From NCBI GenBank assembly GCA_014523665.1, contig JAATVR010000172.1:1-13166 (forward strand): a stretch of 13,166 nt of DNA, in the 5' to 3' direction. This document shows, one piece after another, positions 1 through 7,077 of the stretch. Below the pieces are notes generated by a model that was not told the origin of the DNA, made no database searches, and was given only the letters and a program-made list of their open reading frames with translations. The DNA is from Nitrososphaerales archaeon TH526. Lineage in GTDB: Archaea > Thermoproteota > Nitrososphaeria > Nitrososphaerales > Nitrososphaeraceae. A program made the translations under genes and the position numbers. Every line of letters starts with the position of its first letter. The first letter of the stretch is position 1.

Positions 1-27
1 GTTAGTAATTAGGATTTAAATTCATAC

Positions 28-1140
28 ATGGATCTGACACAACACGTATCCTTATGCAAGGAATGCAGGATTAGGCAAGGATTTGTCGACAAAAAGGATC
101 TAGAACAAGCAGACCAGTGCTATATTTGTAACAATCTGATGAACAAGTTGGAAACCATCAACAATGCGCTTATTCGCAAGGTGAATGAAGGATATGAATT
201 TGGAACGTTCCAGATCGGAGTCTCGCTTCCTTCCACTTACATTGAAAGAGAAGACGACATCAGGTCAAGACTGAAAGTTAGGGGAAGAAATAGTATCAAG
301 AATCAATTTTTGTCAAATCTTAGAGAAATGTTCAAACATGCTCTAAATAAGGAACTAGATTACTTATCCCCGGATCTTAGAATAGAACTAGTAATCAATG
401 AAGAAAACGAGTTCTCTTTTAGTATTATTCCCACTCCAGTTGTACTTGCATGTAAATACTTGAAAAAGAAGCGCGGGATACCTCAAAAACATACAGGACT
501 AGCTGTACCCAGGGGTCAACATTTAGATGATGATTCTAAATGTGGGAAGTTCTTTAGTTTGGAAGAAGTGGTGTCTGAATATCTTAAGCAGATAACGTCG
601 GGCGTAAGGGTAAAATTTTCTTGGATCGGCGGAGAGGACAAAGAAAGTCTTGTACTTGGTAAAGGTAGGCCATTTTTTGCTGAGATTATTGAGCCAAAAC
701 GTCGAATTATAGGTGAACACAAGATCAGCTTAAACGAGAAAGGGATTGAACTATTTGTTTTAAACGCCTCCAAGAATCTACCACAATATCCTATGAGTTA
801 TGTTTCTCGAACAAGGATTTCAATTATTGCAGAAGGATTAGTAAGTACTAAGGAACTTGAATGCTTAACATTGCTTAGTGGCCGAACGATCTGGTTTAGA
901 AACAAGAAGAGGATCGTCAGTAGGGAAGTACATCGCGTTAAAGTAGGTAAGGTCGATGGGAAGAATTTTGAGCTCGAAATCATCGCAGGAGGTGGGCTAC
1001 ATATCAAGCAGTTCGTGGGAGGGAAGGAGTATTGCGAACCTAATATTTCAGCCCTACTCGGGTTTAAATGTGAATGTTCAAATTTTGATATTATAGATGT
1101 ATGGCTACGAGACCAACACGCCTTAGAGGCTTTTCGGTGA
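28..1140 (+). CDS. pus10: tRNA pseudouridine synthase Pus10 (370 aa)
   Basis: Archaeal Pus10 is known to make pseudouridine 54 and/or 55 in the T-loop of tRNAs. The N-terminus has two CxxC pairs (Cys10/13 and Cys31/34), the family's zinc-binding part. A segment with EREDDIRS (73-80) and a following Lys-rich stretch fits the THUMP-like region. The catalytic domain has GGEDKES (201-207) followed by LGKGRPF, aligning with the family's GREDVDVR-LGNGRPF block, so Asp204 should be the catalytic aspartate. The C-terminus (HIKQFVGG, PNISALLGF, FDIIDVWL) matches the family's YVKE-FV-GD, P-S-LLG and LDV motifs. Two usual residues differ: Gly202 replaces the Arg of GRED, and His325 replaces the Tyr of the YVKE-like motif. 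Start is the ATG at 28. The gene stands alone and converges on the S24e-S27Ae operon. Family assignment is firm; activity is less certain because of the substitutions. Confidence 0.9.
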   Translation: MDLTQHVSLCKECRIRQGFVDKKDLEQADQCYICNNLMNKLETINNALIRKVNEGYEFGTFQIGVSLPSTYIEREDDIRSRLKVRGRNSIKNQFLSNLREMFKHALNKELDYLSPDLRIELVINEENEFSFSIIPTPVVLACKYLKKKRGIPQKHTGLAVPRGQHLDDDSKCGKFFSLEEVVSEYLKQITSGVRVKFSWIGGEDKESLVLGKGRPFFAEIIEPKRRIIGEHKISLNEKGIELFVLNASKNLPQYPMSYVSRTRISIIAEGLVSTKELECLTLLSGRTIWFRNKKRIVSREVHRVKVGKVDGKNFELEIIAGGGLHIKQFVGGKEYCEPNISALLGFKCECSNFDIIDVWLRDQHALEAFR

Positions 1141-1558
1141 TCTAGATGCATAAAAAAGTCAGAAAGGGAGGAAGCATAATTAGGTTTGAATGAATCCTGG
1201 ATTCGGTACTAAAATGAATAGGTCGGCCCCACTCGTATCCAGTGTATTTGAGTTTTATTTGATCAACTAAAGGAGTAGATAGAACTCCTAATGAGTACTA
1301 AATTCTTAAATCGGTGATTATTTGCTACCATCTAAATCCTGTGCTGTAAGGCAATCGAGCATGTAGAGCAACCCGACATTGGGATATCAAAGTTAGGTGC
1401 TCTCCAAAACACGGCTCCGGGGCCTATTCCTTGCTCAAATCATTACTTGTTGGTAAAACCTAAATGGTAATCGAGACAATTGACTTACAGCTCATATTTT
1501 TAACCAGTATGCTATTTGGCTACATAAGTGTTGATCGGGATAGGTAGACCGTTTCTCT
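1141..1558. other. Convergent intergenic region, no gene found
   Basis: This lies between the ends of pus10 and the S27Ae gene. I see no ORF with coding character on either strand. From about 1355 to 1430 the sequence is richer in G+C and can fold locally: CCC-GACATT-GGG (1373-1382 area) lies inside a GAGCA...TGCTC pairing, and GGCTCCGGGGCC lies shortly after. This could be an untranslated 3' region or a small RNA, but I recognise no RNA family and no convincing terminator. Confidence 0.3.
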
Positions 1559-1750
1559 TCAAGTTTCAGTTTTCGCGTTATCCTTTTTGCTGAACTCAGT
1601 GAATCCACATTTTCCGCAGCTAAGTCTATCCTTGTGTTCAGCCATGAATACCCCTTTTCCACATCTGGGACAGTCTCTCTTAGACCTAATTACCTTATCG
1701 CCGTCAATCTTGTAAAACCTGTAAACTGACCCTGTGCTGGTTTTCGGCAA
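1559..1750 (-). CDS. rps27ae: Small-subunit ribosomal protein S27Ae (63 aa)
   Basis: S27Ae is a small zinc-ribbon protein of the archaeal/eukaryotic 30S/40S subunit. The product has the family's Tyr/Lys-rich start ([11 protein letters not shown]) and four zinc-binding Cys in the pattern CPRCGKG then CGKCGF (Cys27/30 and 45/48), with [13 protein letters not shown] highly typical. The length is normal. The start is TTG, one base after the TAG of the S24e gene, so the two genes are almost certainly translated from one transcript. No in-frame ATG lies just upstream, and the start context MPKT agrees with relatives. It is the last gene of its operon. Confidence 0.93.
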   Translation of the reverse strand: MPKTSTGSVYRFYKIDGDKVIRSKRDCPRCGKGVFMAEHKDRLSCGKCGFTEFSKKDNAKTET

Positions 1751-1751
1751 T

Positions 1752-2174
1752 CTATCTTCGTCTACCCGAACCCTTCGCCTCTGAAGAAGCAGCCTGTTTC
1801 GCTTTTAATTTCGCAGCCTTTTCCTCATCGATCAGCTTCTTTCTTTCTTCCTTAGACAGATTCCTCAATAATCTATATCGAGGCATTTGGTCTTTGGTTT
1901 CCTCCTCTGTGTTAAATGCGTAAAACGTTCCGATCAAATCCTTTTTTCCTCTTTCACTTTTCATATCCATAGGGATGACACAATTCCTACTCAACCCAAA
2001 CTTTTTGGCAACTATTTCTGATGCCTCAGTTCTCTTTAATTTGCCGGCCTGCTCTTTGAAAAGGACAGTGATCTCACGTCTATTCAACAATATATTAGTC
2101 ATATCTGACAGGCCAACGACTTCTTGCGACAACAGCCTTCTTTCCTCACGATTATCTATAAATATTTTTGCCAA
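1752..2174 (-). CDS. rps24e: Small-subunit ribosomal protein S24e (140 aa)
   Basis: S24e is an archaeal/eukaryotic small-subunit ribosomal protein. Recognisable parts are the strand [19 protein letters not shown], the basic helix-turn region [13 protein letters not shown], and [17 protein letters not shown]. The middle has [20 protein letters not shown], close to the family's R-x-GK-x-x-x-G-x-A/F-Y core. After [12 protein letters not shown] the chain runs into a Lys/Ala-rich, probably flexible tail (about 115-140) ending GSGRRR. The start codon is TTG at 2174. A TATA-like box 22 nt upstream supports this start and a leaderless mRNA. It is followed with a one-base gap by the S27Ae gene. Confidence 0.93.
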   Translation of the reverse strand: MAKIFIDNREERRLLSQEVVGLSDMTNILLNRREITVLFKEQAGKLKRTEASEIVAKKFGLSRNCVIPMDMKSERGKKDLIGTFYAFNTEEETKDQMPRYRLLRNLSKEERKKLIDEEKAAKLKAKQAASSEAKGSGRRR

Positions 2175-2196
2175 TAGAATCAGCGATTGAATGGTT

Positions 2197-2204
2197 ACTT
2201 AAGT
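2197..2204 (-). promoter_or_regulatory. TATA-like box of the S24e-S27Ae operon
   Basis: On the minus strand ACTTAAGT lies 22 nt before the TTG start of S24e. Its centre is about 26 nt upstream, the distance expected between an archaeal TATA box and a transcription start at the initiation codon. It supports a leaderless transcript and the TTG start. Assignment is by position and AT content only. Confidence 0.45.
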
Positions 2205-2722
2205 TTTGATCACTAAAGTATGAAACATAGCAGGACGCCTTTAAGGAGATTCAAGAGGAGCATTCCTGTTTTGTATTATAATCCGCCTTATCTACTAGGC
2301 CTTAAATCGTAAAGGGGATTTTCGGGTCCGGTGGGCTTCGGAACCCTGGAGTATGCGGGTTCGGTCATCTGAGAAGGGTTAAGCACTTAAACGATAGAAT
2401 TGATGGTGGTAACGACAGTTATTAGGATGAAAAGCAAGATGGCTTATTTATCACCTAATTATACACACGCCGAATAGACCGTCTAAGTTGGCCACTTTCA
2501 AGATTCTCGAATGCTAACAATGGGCCTAGTTATACCCCTAGCTTCTATACCGTATAGTATCGCTAGTGATATCCCGAGGAAAGCCTGTTAAGCTATAATT
2601 TGTAATGGTGTAGACTTGCACTTTGCTCAATTTTTCAATTATCGTCTGTAGTGATACTAGACCTTTCCAGATTTACGGCTTCCGTGATGTAGCTCGCCTT
2701 CCCAATAAAAAACCTTCAATGC
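2205..2722. other. Gene-free stretch between S24e and response regulator
   Basis: No ORF of coding character was seen here. Two local structures stand out. A G+C-rich block (about 2315-2365) in otherwise AT-rich DNA contains GGGCTTCGGAACCC, which can form a stem with a C(UUCG)G loop, and the T-loop-like GGGTTCGG. No acceptor, D or T stem closes around it, so I do not call a tRNA. CTATAC-C-GTATAG at 2545-2557 is a perfect 13-bp dyad. A small RNA or an old tRNA relic is possible. Confidence 0.3.
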
Positions 2723-3352
2723 TCAAAATGCTCTATTCTTCTGTATTCTCCTTACTCTTTCCAACAGATCCATAAGTGTTTGGTGAGACAATTCTGCATC
2801 CTTAATCCGGGCCACATTCAAATTAAGGTTCTTTAGTTCTTCGTATGCTTCTTTATCTTCTACTATATCTATAAGTCGGCTTAAAGAGAAAGGCTTTTGC
2901 ATTAATTCAACCACCAGTTTAAGTTGCTTTACAGACTCTCGTAAAGTTTCTTCCACATATGCAGAAGCAAATATTATTCTCTGACGGGGATTAACTGCTA
3001 GTATTTCTTTTGCAACATCCATACCATTCATACCTGGCATCTTGTAATCAAGAATAACAGCATCATACGATGACTCCACAAAAAAGATGGGGCCAGCCTT
3101 CTTGGTATGACTGCTGCCGTAATTCATTTCTCTGTGGTATGAAGAGTCGATTTTAGAAGTCATTGCAACCCTTGAAGAGGGCTTGTGGATTGTCCCTGTA
3201 TGAGGTAGATTATCTAAATAGTTCTGAATACAAGTATCTCCAGATGCGGTAACGACAACGTTATGGTTTCTTTTTTCCAGAGCCTTTTTATAAAGTTTTG
3301 ATATATCAGGATCATCTTCCGCAATTAGTATCCGCAAAGCACTGGACGGCAT
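2723..3352 (-). CDS. Single-domain response regulator with an internal insertion (209 aa)
   Basis: This is a CheY-like receiver protein that would accept a phosphoryl group from a histidine kinase. The acidic pair is Asp13/Asp14 (IAEDDPD), the phosphoacceptor is Asp102 (VILDYKMPGMNG), the switch residue is Ser130 (IIFASAY), and the conserved Lys is Lys153 (MQKPF). In a standard receiver the phosphoacceptor lies near residue 50-55. Here about 45 residues (roughly 48-94, Ser/His/Lys-rich) are inserted before that strand. A helical tail (about 160-209) follows, with no recognisable DNA-binding domain, so output is probably by protein contact. The ATG start is 69 nt downstream of the stop of the RHH gene on the same strand, so co-transcription is possible. 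No kinase gene is in the window. Confidence 0.9.
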   Translation of the reverse strand: MPSSALRILIAEDDPDISKLYKKALEKRNHNVVVTASGDTCIQNYLDNLPHTGTIHKPSSRVAMTSKIDSSYHREMNYGSSHTKKAGPIFFVESSYDAVILDYKMPGMNGMDVAKEILAVNPRQRIIFASAYVEETLRESVKQLKLVVELMQKPFSLSRLIDIVEDKEAYEELKNLNLNVARIKDAELSHQTLMDLLERVRRIQKNRAF

Positions 3353-3421
3353 AACATAAGTTACAAAGTTATTAAAGGCTCATGGCAGTAACTTACTCTT
3401 TACTTCAAAGTATTGTCGTAA

Positions 3422-4000
3422 TTATCTCTTGAAAATATCTGCTTCTATAACAAGGGTATCATCCGTTATATTGTAAGATGCCTTTGCTTCAAACGCCACT
3501 TCTAGGAGATACCTACAGATCTCTTTAATCAGATAAGAATACTTTAGCCCCATCTCGTGTTGTATGATGATTTTAGAACTATCACCGTTGGTTTCATATC
3601 TATAGGGCATTTTAGAAATTCTTAACCACGTATCCGCAATGTCTGAAATGGAAGCAATTGAAAATTCTCCACTAAGGAACAAACTTATGTCAACCAAATC
3701 ATTTTTTGCAGTCTCTCGCGCTATCTCAGTTAGTTCCTTTTCAGAATATTCATTGATTAGTCTCATTAAGAATGGCTTTGGCATATAGTAAAGTTTAGCT
3801 TGCGACGCTACGCCGTGCATATCAAGGTGCTCTTTGATTACTTGATTAATCAGAGTGTTTAAACTAACTTGCTTTGCCTCTGTTTCTTTAGTTAGCTTGT
3901 GCAATTTCTCAGTCGGAAGTCTAAAAGTAACGCATTTGCTCAAAGGCTTGGATGAGGAAACAGTATCTAGAGAACGGCGTGAAGAAATAGTTCGGCTCAC
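3422..4000 (-). CDS. Ribbon-helix-helix domain protein, paralog A (192 aa)
   Basis: A likely DNA-binding regulator. Residues about 20-62 look like a ribbon-helix-helix fold: the strand CVTFRLP, then two amphipathic helices LHKLTKETEAK and SLNTLINQVIKEHL. The C-terminal domain (about 70-190) is clearly homologous to that of the protein at 4173-4742: FLMRLINEYSEKELTEIA versus LLMTMMERLNEDEVEKLS, DTWLRIS versus EAWLRIS, and IIIQHEMGLKYSYL versus LVIQHDMGKRWSLY. Its function is not known to me; a sensing or oligomerising domain is plausible. The start is GTG at 4000, chosen because a TATA-like box lies 21 nt upstream. It is divergent from its paralog and upstream of the response regulator gene. 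I cannot name a target. Confidence 0.8.
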   Translation of the reverse strand: MSRTISSRRSLDTVSSSKPLSKCVTFRLPTEKLHKLTKETEAKQVSLNTLINQVIKEHLDMHGVASQAKLYYMPKPFLMRLINEYSEKELTEIARETAKNDLVDISLFLSGEFSIASISDIADTWLRISKMPYRYETNGDSSKIIIQHEMGLKYSYLIKEICRYLLEVAFEAKASYNITDDTLVIEADIFKR

Positions 4001-4021
4001 GTCTATTGTCAGTCACCCGAG

Positions 4022-4028
4022 ATATTTA
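4022..4028 (-). promoter_or_regulatory. TATA-like box of RHH paralog A
   Basis: On the minus strand TAAATAT lies 21 nt before the GTG start at 4000. This suits a leaderless archaeal transcript and supports the GTG start. Confidence 0.45.
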
Positions 4029-4090
4029 GATAACGTGTATCAACTGCAACCTTCACAAAGTAATATGAAAAAGCTCAACTTGTCCATTGT

Positions 4091-4131
4091 ATTGTCGGTA
4101 TATTATTGCAATGCAATCTTATTATGACAAT
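4091..4131. promoter_or_regulatory. Nested dyad, candidate operator between the two RHH genes
   Basis: Two inverted repeats share one centre at 4111. The inner one is ATTGCA-A-TGCAAT (4105-4117), perfect. The outer one is ATTGTC (4091-4096) with GACAAT (4126-4131), also perfect. Counting the bases between them, 15 of 20 position pairs about the centre are complementary. The right edge is about 12 bp upstream of the TATA box of paralog B. RHH proteins bind symmetrical sites as dimers, often in tandem, so this is a good candidate operator for one or both paralogs. That role is inferred. Confidence 0.55.
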
Positions 4132-4142
4132 GAACGTAAAAC

Positions 4143-4148
4143 TTTTAT
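4143..4148 (+). promoter_or_regulatory. TATA box of RHH paralog B
   Basis: TTTATA within ACTTTTATAC is centred about 27 nt upstream of the ATG at 4173, as expected for a leaderless archaeal mRNA. It lies just downstream of the nested dyad, so a protein bound there could affect TBP/TFB binding. Confidence 0.6.
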
Positions 4149-4172
4149 ACAAGAGCTTTTTATAGATACGCG

Positions 4173-4742
4173 ATGGCGACCATGACTACTAATGCTATCG
4201 AAAATGGTAGGAACGACGATAGTAGTAGCAGTATAACGCTTAGATTTAGAAATGGTATTCTCAACAACCTACGCCGTGAAGCCAAGCAAAAAAGGATAAA
4301 CGTAAACACACTATGCTCTCAAATACTTGCAGATCATACAGAGTATAGTTCGTATGCCTCAACGTCTGGCATGATCTCCTTCCCAAAGTCCTTGTTAATG
4401 ACAATGATGGAAAGACTGAACGAAGACGAAGTCGAGAAGCTTTCTGAACATATAGCAAAAAACGAATTCAAGGATTTGATATTATTGTTAAAAGGTCAGT
4501 ATAGTCTAAAATCATACCTTGATACCATCGAAGCATGGTTGAGAATATCTAATTTCCAATACTCCTACAACTTTGATAGAGAGAATAAGTATAGACTTGT
4601 AATCCAGCATGACATGGGAAAAAGGTGGTCGCTATATTTTGAGAAACTTTTTTCTCATGCCTTTCACAGCTTGAATTTGGCAGGCAGTAGAATGCAGTGT
4701 GAAATAACTGATAATATAGTTGCATTTACAATACTAGAATAA
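4173..4742 (+). CDS. Ribbon-helix-helix domain protein, paralog B (189 aa)
   Basis: A probable DNA-binding regulator and paralog of the divergent 192-aa protein. The Ser/Asn-rich start (about 1-19) is followed by a ribbon-helix-helix region (20-58): the strand SITLRFRN, then the helices ILNNLRREAKQK and NVNTLCSQILADHT. The C-terminal domain (about 65-189) shares the same order of motifs as paralog A, including FPKSLLMTMMERLNEDE, TIEAWLRIS and LVIQHDMGKRWSLYFEKL. Spacing of the motifs is nearly identical over the whole length, so the two probably arose by gene duplication and diverged strongly in sequence. The ATG start is supported by a TATA box at the leaderless distance. The effector and DNA target are unknown. 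Confidence 0.8.
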   Translation: MATMTTNAIENGRNDDSSSSITLRFRNGILNNLRREAKQKRINVNTLCSQILADHTEYSSYASTSGMISFPKSLLMTMMERLNEDEVEKLSEHIAKNEFKDLILLLKGQYSLKSYLDTIEAWLRISNFQYSYNFDRENKYRLVIQHDMGKRWSLYFEKLFSHAFHSLNLAGSRMQCEITDNIVAFTILE

Positions 4743-5411
4743 TACTATGCTGAATAATAGTAATGCTATGTAGCATCTGCTGTCGCACTCACTATTGGAA
4801 ATTTGTTAAGTTCTAATAAAAAATATACTAAAGTTTATCGCAACTTGAATAAGATGATTTTCAAAGAAATATGTTGGTAGTTGAGACAAGAGCACCAACC
4901 AACTCCATGATGCCTTGTCCGATATATTTGCAATTATCATAGGTTAGCTTTGCTAATAACGGTATATATCATACTGCTAGGTAGGACGACCGACAATTTA
5001 ATCGGTGGTTGCTAGATCAGTCAAAAGAAGTGTCTGAAGATACTTTGATTGAAATCCAAAAAGTCATACTCCACAGGAGCACAGAAATAAGAAATAAGAT
5101 TACGGAAGTCGGCTGAAAAGCATATCTTTACCACTTGATAGCCTTACCATTTACAATACAAGAGACATCTGTTAATCCGATACGAATACGACTGACGCTA
5201 TTAGTATTTCTTAAATATATCTATACATAGCATTATGCAATATATATGTCATTTTGGTTTTAAAAAAATGGTGGAAGCATTCTCAGTTGTGTTCATTCAT
5301 ATAAAAATAGCAGACCCTAACAGTTGTAATCAGATGATAACAAGAAGAAATAAACGATAACAATGCTTTTGAGTAAGAACTTTGAAGTTATTGTGGTAAT
5401 TCACTCTCTCT
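4743..5411. other. Long AT-rich spacer upstream of the HTH/coiled-coil gene
   Basis: Apart from the possible relic at 4871-5116, no coding signal was seen. Just after the stop of RHH paralog B there is TGCTA-TG-TAGCA (about 4764-4775), a short perfect dyad that could form a weak hairpin. From 5210 to 5270 the sequence is extremely AT-rich (repeated ATATAT). It probably holds the promoter of the 5412 gene, but no TATA box sits at the expected distance from that ATG. Confidence 0.3.
4871..5116 (+). pseudogene. Possible relic of a small gene with two TAG stops
   Basis: One frame reads from an ATG at 4871 to a TGA ending at 5116, interrupted by TAG at 4940-4942 and TAG at 4982-4984. The last 43 codons (from 4985) have protein-like composition, with DDRQFNRWLLDQSKEV followed by a helical segment IEIQKVILHRSTEIRNKI. 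The earlier part is less convincing. I recognise no family. It could be chance or a decaying gene; the rest of 4743-5411 shows nothing else that I would call coding. Confidence 0.25.
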
Positions 5412-6311
5412 ATGCCCGATATTGCACTGTTAAATAGACATCAGAAAAAAACACTTGTAATTGAACTTTACAAGCAAGGCAAGACACGACGCCAGATAGC
5501 AGAAACAGTTCATATGTCATTCAAAGACATAGCTGATATCATCAATGAATACACCGGCGAAGATAAACAAGTCAACAAACTAGAGAAATCAAAAGATTCG
5601 CGTGCTTTTGAGCTGTTTTTGCAAGGCAAACAATCAGTTGAAGTTGCAATAGAGTTAGACATGCCTGCAGATAAGGTAGAAGAGTTACATGTTCAGTACT
5701 GGAGACTCTCAAAATTAGATAACTTGGAAATACTGTATCATGAAACAGAATATTCGTTATCACTTCTTCTACGGCTTCATAACATACTAAAAGACAAGAG
5801 AATTACAAGAGATAAAGATATTTCTAATTTAATAGAACTCGCAAATGATGGTTTACCAAATCTTAGAGCTAGATTTGAAGAGTTATTAAATCAGGTAGCA
5901 ACTTTGGATAGCGAGAAAGCTGTATTGAGAACAGAAATTCTGGGAATGAGAAATTCAATTTGCACAAATAATGAAATTATCAACAGACAGAATGTACAAT
6001 TGCGTACGCTCGACAGGAAACAGAGTCAATTACAAGTCATACTCCGAAGGGCTGGCAAAAGCCCTAACTATCATAAGGTGATGGAAATGGTTGACCAAAG
6101 ACTAAATGATAAAAGATCATTACTAGTAGCTGCTCTCTTAGCTGTTTTTAAAACACTCAAAGCTAATCCATATGGTTTAAACCTATCATCCAGTTCTCCT
6201 CTCGACATAGATGATTGTGTTGCTGATGATATCGATGGAAGGAATTTGTTGCAATTTGCTGAATTATGTTACGATATCCTATTGAAGAGTTACGCGAAGA
6301 CCATTGCGTAA
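5412..6311 (+). CDS. HTH and coiled-coil protein of thaumarchaeal type (299 aa)
   Basis: Probable DNA-associated or regulatory protein of unknown exact function. The N-terminus has two repeated helix-turn-helix-like units. The first is about residues 10-48 (KKTLVIELYKQGKTRRQIAE, HMSFKDIADIINEY), resembling resolvase/homeodomain-like HTHs; the second is about 63-100 (SRAFELFLQGKQSVEVAIEL, MPADKVEELHVQYW). A helical middle with LLLRLHNILKD follows, then a long predicted coiled coil (about 150-215) and a helical C-terminal part ending YDILLKSYAKTIA. I recall this layout as common in soil Nitrososphaeria, where such genes appear in many copies; I could not check this. The ATG at 5412 is taken. 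The next gene begins 7 nt after the stop, so they form one transcription unit. Confidence 0.8.
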   Translation: MPDIALLNRHQKKTLVIELYKQGKTRRQIAETVHMSFKDIADIINEYTGEDKQVNKLEKSKDSRAFELFLQGKQSVEVAIELDMPADKVEELHVQYWRLSKLDNLEILYHETEYSLSLLLRLHNILKDKRITRDKDISNLIELANDGLPNLRARFEELLNQVATLDSEKAVLRTEILGMRNSICTNNEIINRQNVQLRTLDRKQSQLQVILRRAGKSPNYHKVMEMVDQRLNDKRSLLVAALLAVFKTLKANPYGLNLSSSSPLDIDDCVADDIDGRNLLQFAELCYDILLKSYAKTIA

Positions 6312-6318
6312 TCAATTT

Positions 6319-7020
6319 ATGATCAGCTGGATGGATGGAGTAAGAAGATTCATTGTGGTTCTTGCTCCTGAATCAAATGGTAAGAAGAGTCTCTATAGAC
6401 TATTAGTAATCGGCAAAAAATCACTTCCTGAGATTAGGGAAAGTGAAGCCAGGAGCTCTGAATGGTACTGGGCAAAAGTAGGAGGCATATTTGATGACCC
6501 TACGGAGCTAACAAAAGAACTACTATCTAAAGAATTTAGAGAGGGGGATATGGCAAGACCAGTTGGAGAGGGAAAATATGCTATCGTAGATCACAATAAT
6601 CACACCGAATTAGCTTTCGTATTAGAATTACCTAAAGAGCTAGGAGAAGCACAAAAAGAGTTAGGAATTGAAAAAGAAGCGAGTTACATTATTACCGTTA
6701 TTAATCCGAAAGTACCTAAACGAGAAGAATACTTACCAACAACAGAAGACGCTCCAAAATATCCGGAATCTGTTCTCAATGATTTTAGCAATGATGAGAA
6801 TTTTGTGTCGCTATCAAGAAACTTAAAATTCATAGACTATCAGAACGCACAAATAATTTTAATAGGTGCAAGAGAGGGAAAAGATACACTAACACAAGAG
6901 TTAGGAATAACCGTGGAAAATGAAAGCGGGAATGATCATTCTGCTGATATTTTTACTAGATTGAAGATACGTAAAGACCAAGTTCCAATAAAGCCGTTGA
7001 TTCAGGGAAAGTTAGAATAA
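6319..7020 (+). CDS. Uncharacterised conserved-looking protein (233 aa)
   Basis: I do not recognise a named family. The order of motifs looks like that of a conserved globular protein: YRLLVIGKKSLPEIRESEAR near the start, a DMARPVGEGKYAIVDHNNHTEL stretch (about 75-100), then LAFVLELPKELGEAQKELGI and ASYIITVINPK, and near the end FIDYQNAQIILIGA. My impression is that similar proteins occur in archaea and some bacteria, but I cannot name one. No transmembrane segment, signal peptide or zinc motif is visible. The ATG at 6319, 7 nt after the upstream stop, is preferred; a TTG at 6304 in the same frame overlaps the upstream gene and would add 5 residues. Co-transcribed with the HTH/coiled-coil gene, so the products may work together. 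Confidence 0.7.
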   Translation: MISWMDGVRRFIVVLAPESNGKKSLYRLLVIGKKSLPEIRESEARSSEWYWAKVGGIFDDPTELTKELLSKEFREGDMARPVGEGKYAIVDHNNHTELAFVLELPKELGEAQKELGIEKEASYIITVINPKVPKREEYLPTTEDAPKYPESVLNDFSNDENFVSLSRNLKFIDYQNAQIILIGAREGKDTLTQELGITVENESGNDHSADIFTRLKIRKDQVPIKPLIQGKLE

Positions 7021-7077
7021 ATGCATTTAGTTTATAGGAATTCGGTGTTGCGATAAAAGCATGACGATAAAACATTG

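Noticed and set aside
798..1151. 117-aa minus-strand ORF
   Set aside because: It lies wholly opposite pus10, has no recognisable domain, and is a shadow of the real gene.
2281..2400. A tRNA gene on either strand
   Set aside because: GGGTTCGG and GGGTTCCGAAGCCC resemble a T-arm, but neither has a proper five-pair stem with a seven-base loop, and no acceptor stem can be closed around them.
3422..4742. Toxin-antitoxin system
   Set aside because: RHH proteins are often antitoxins, but no small toxin gene neighbours either one, and both proteins carry a large extra domain.
5205..5270. Replication origin in the ATATAT-rich stretch
   Set aside because: No origin-recognition-box repeats or Orc1/Cdc6 gene nearby; simple AT-richness is not enough.
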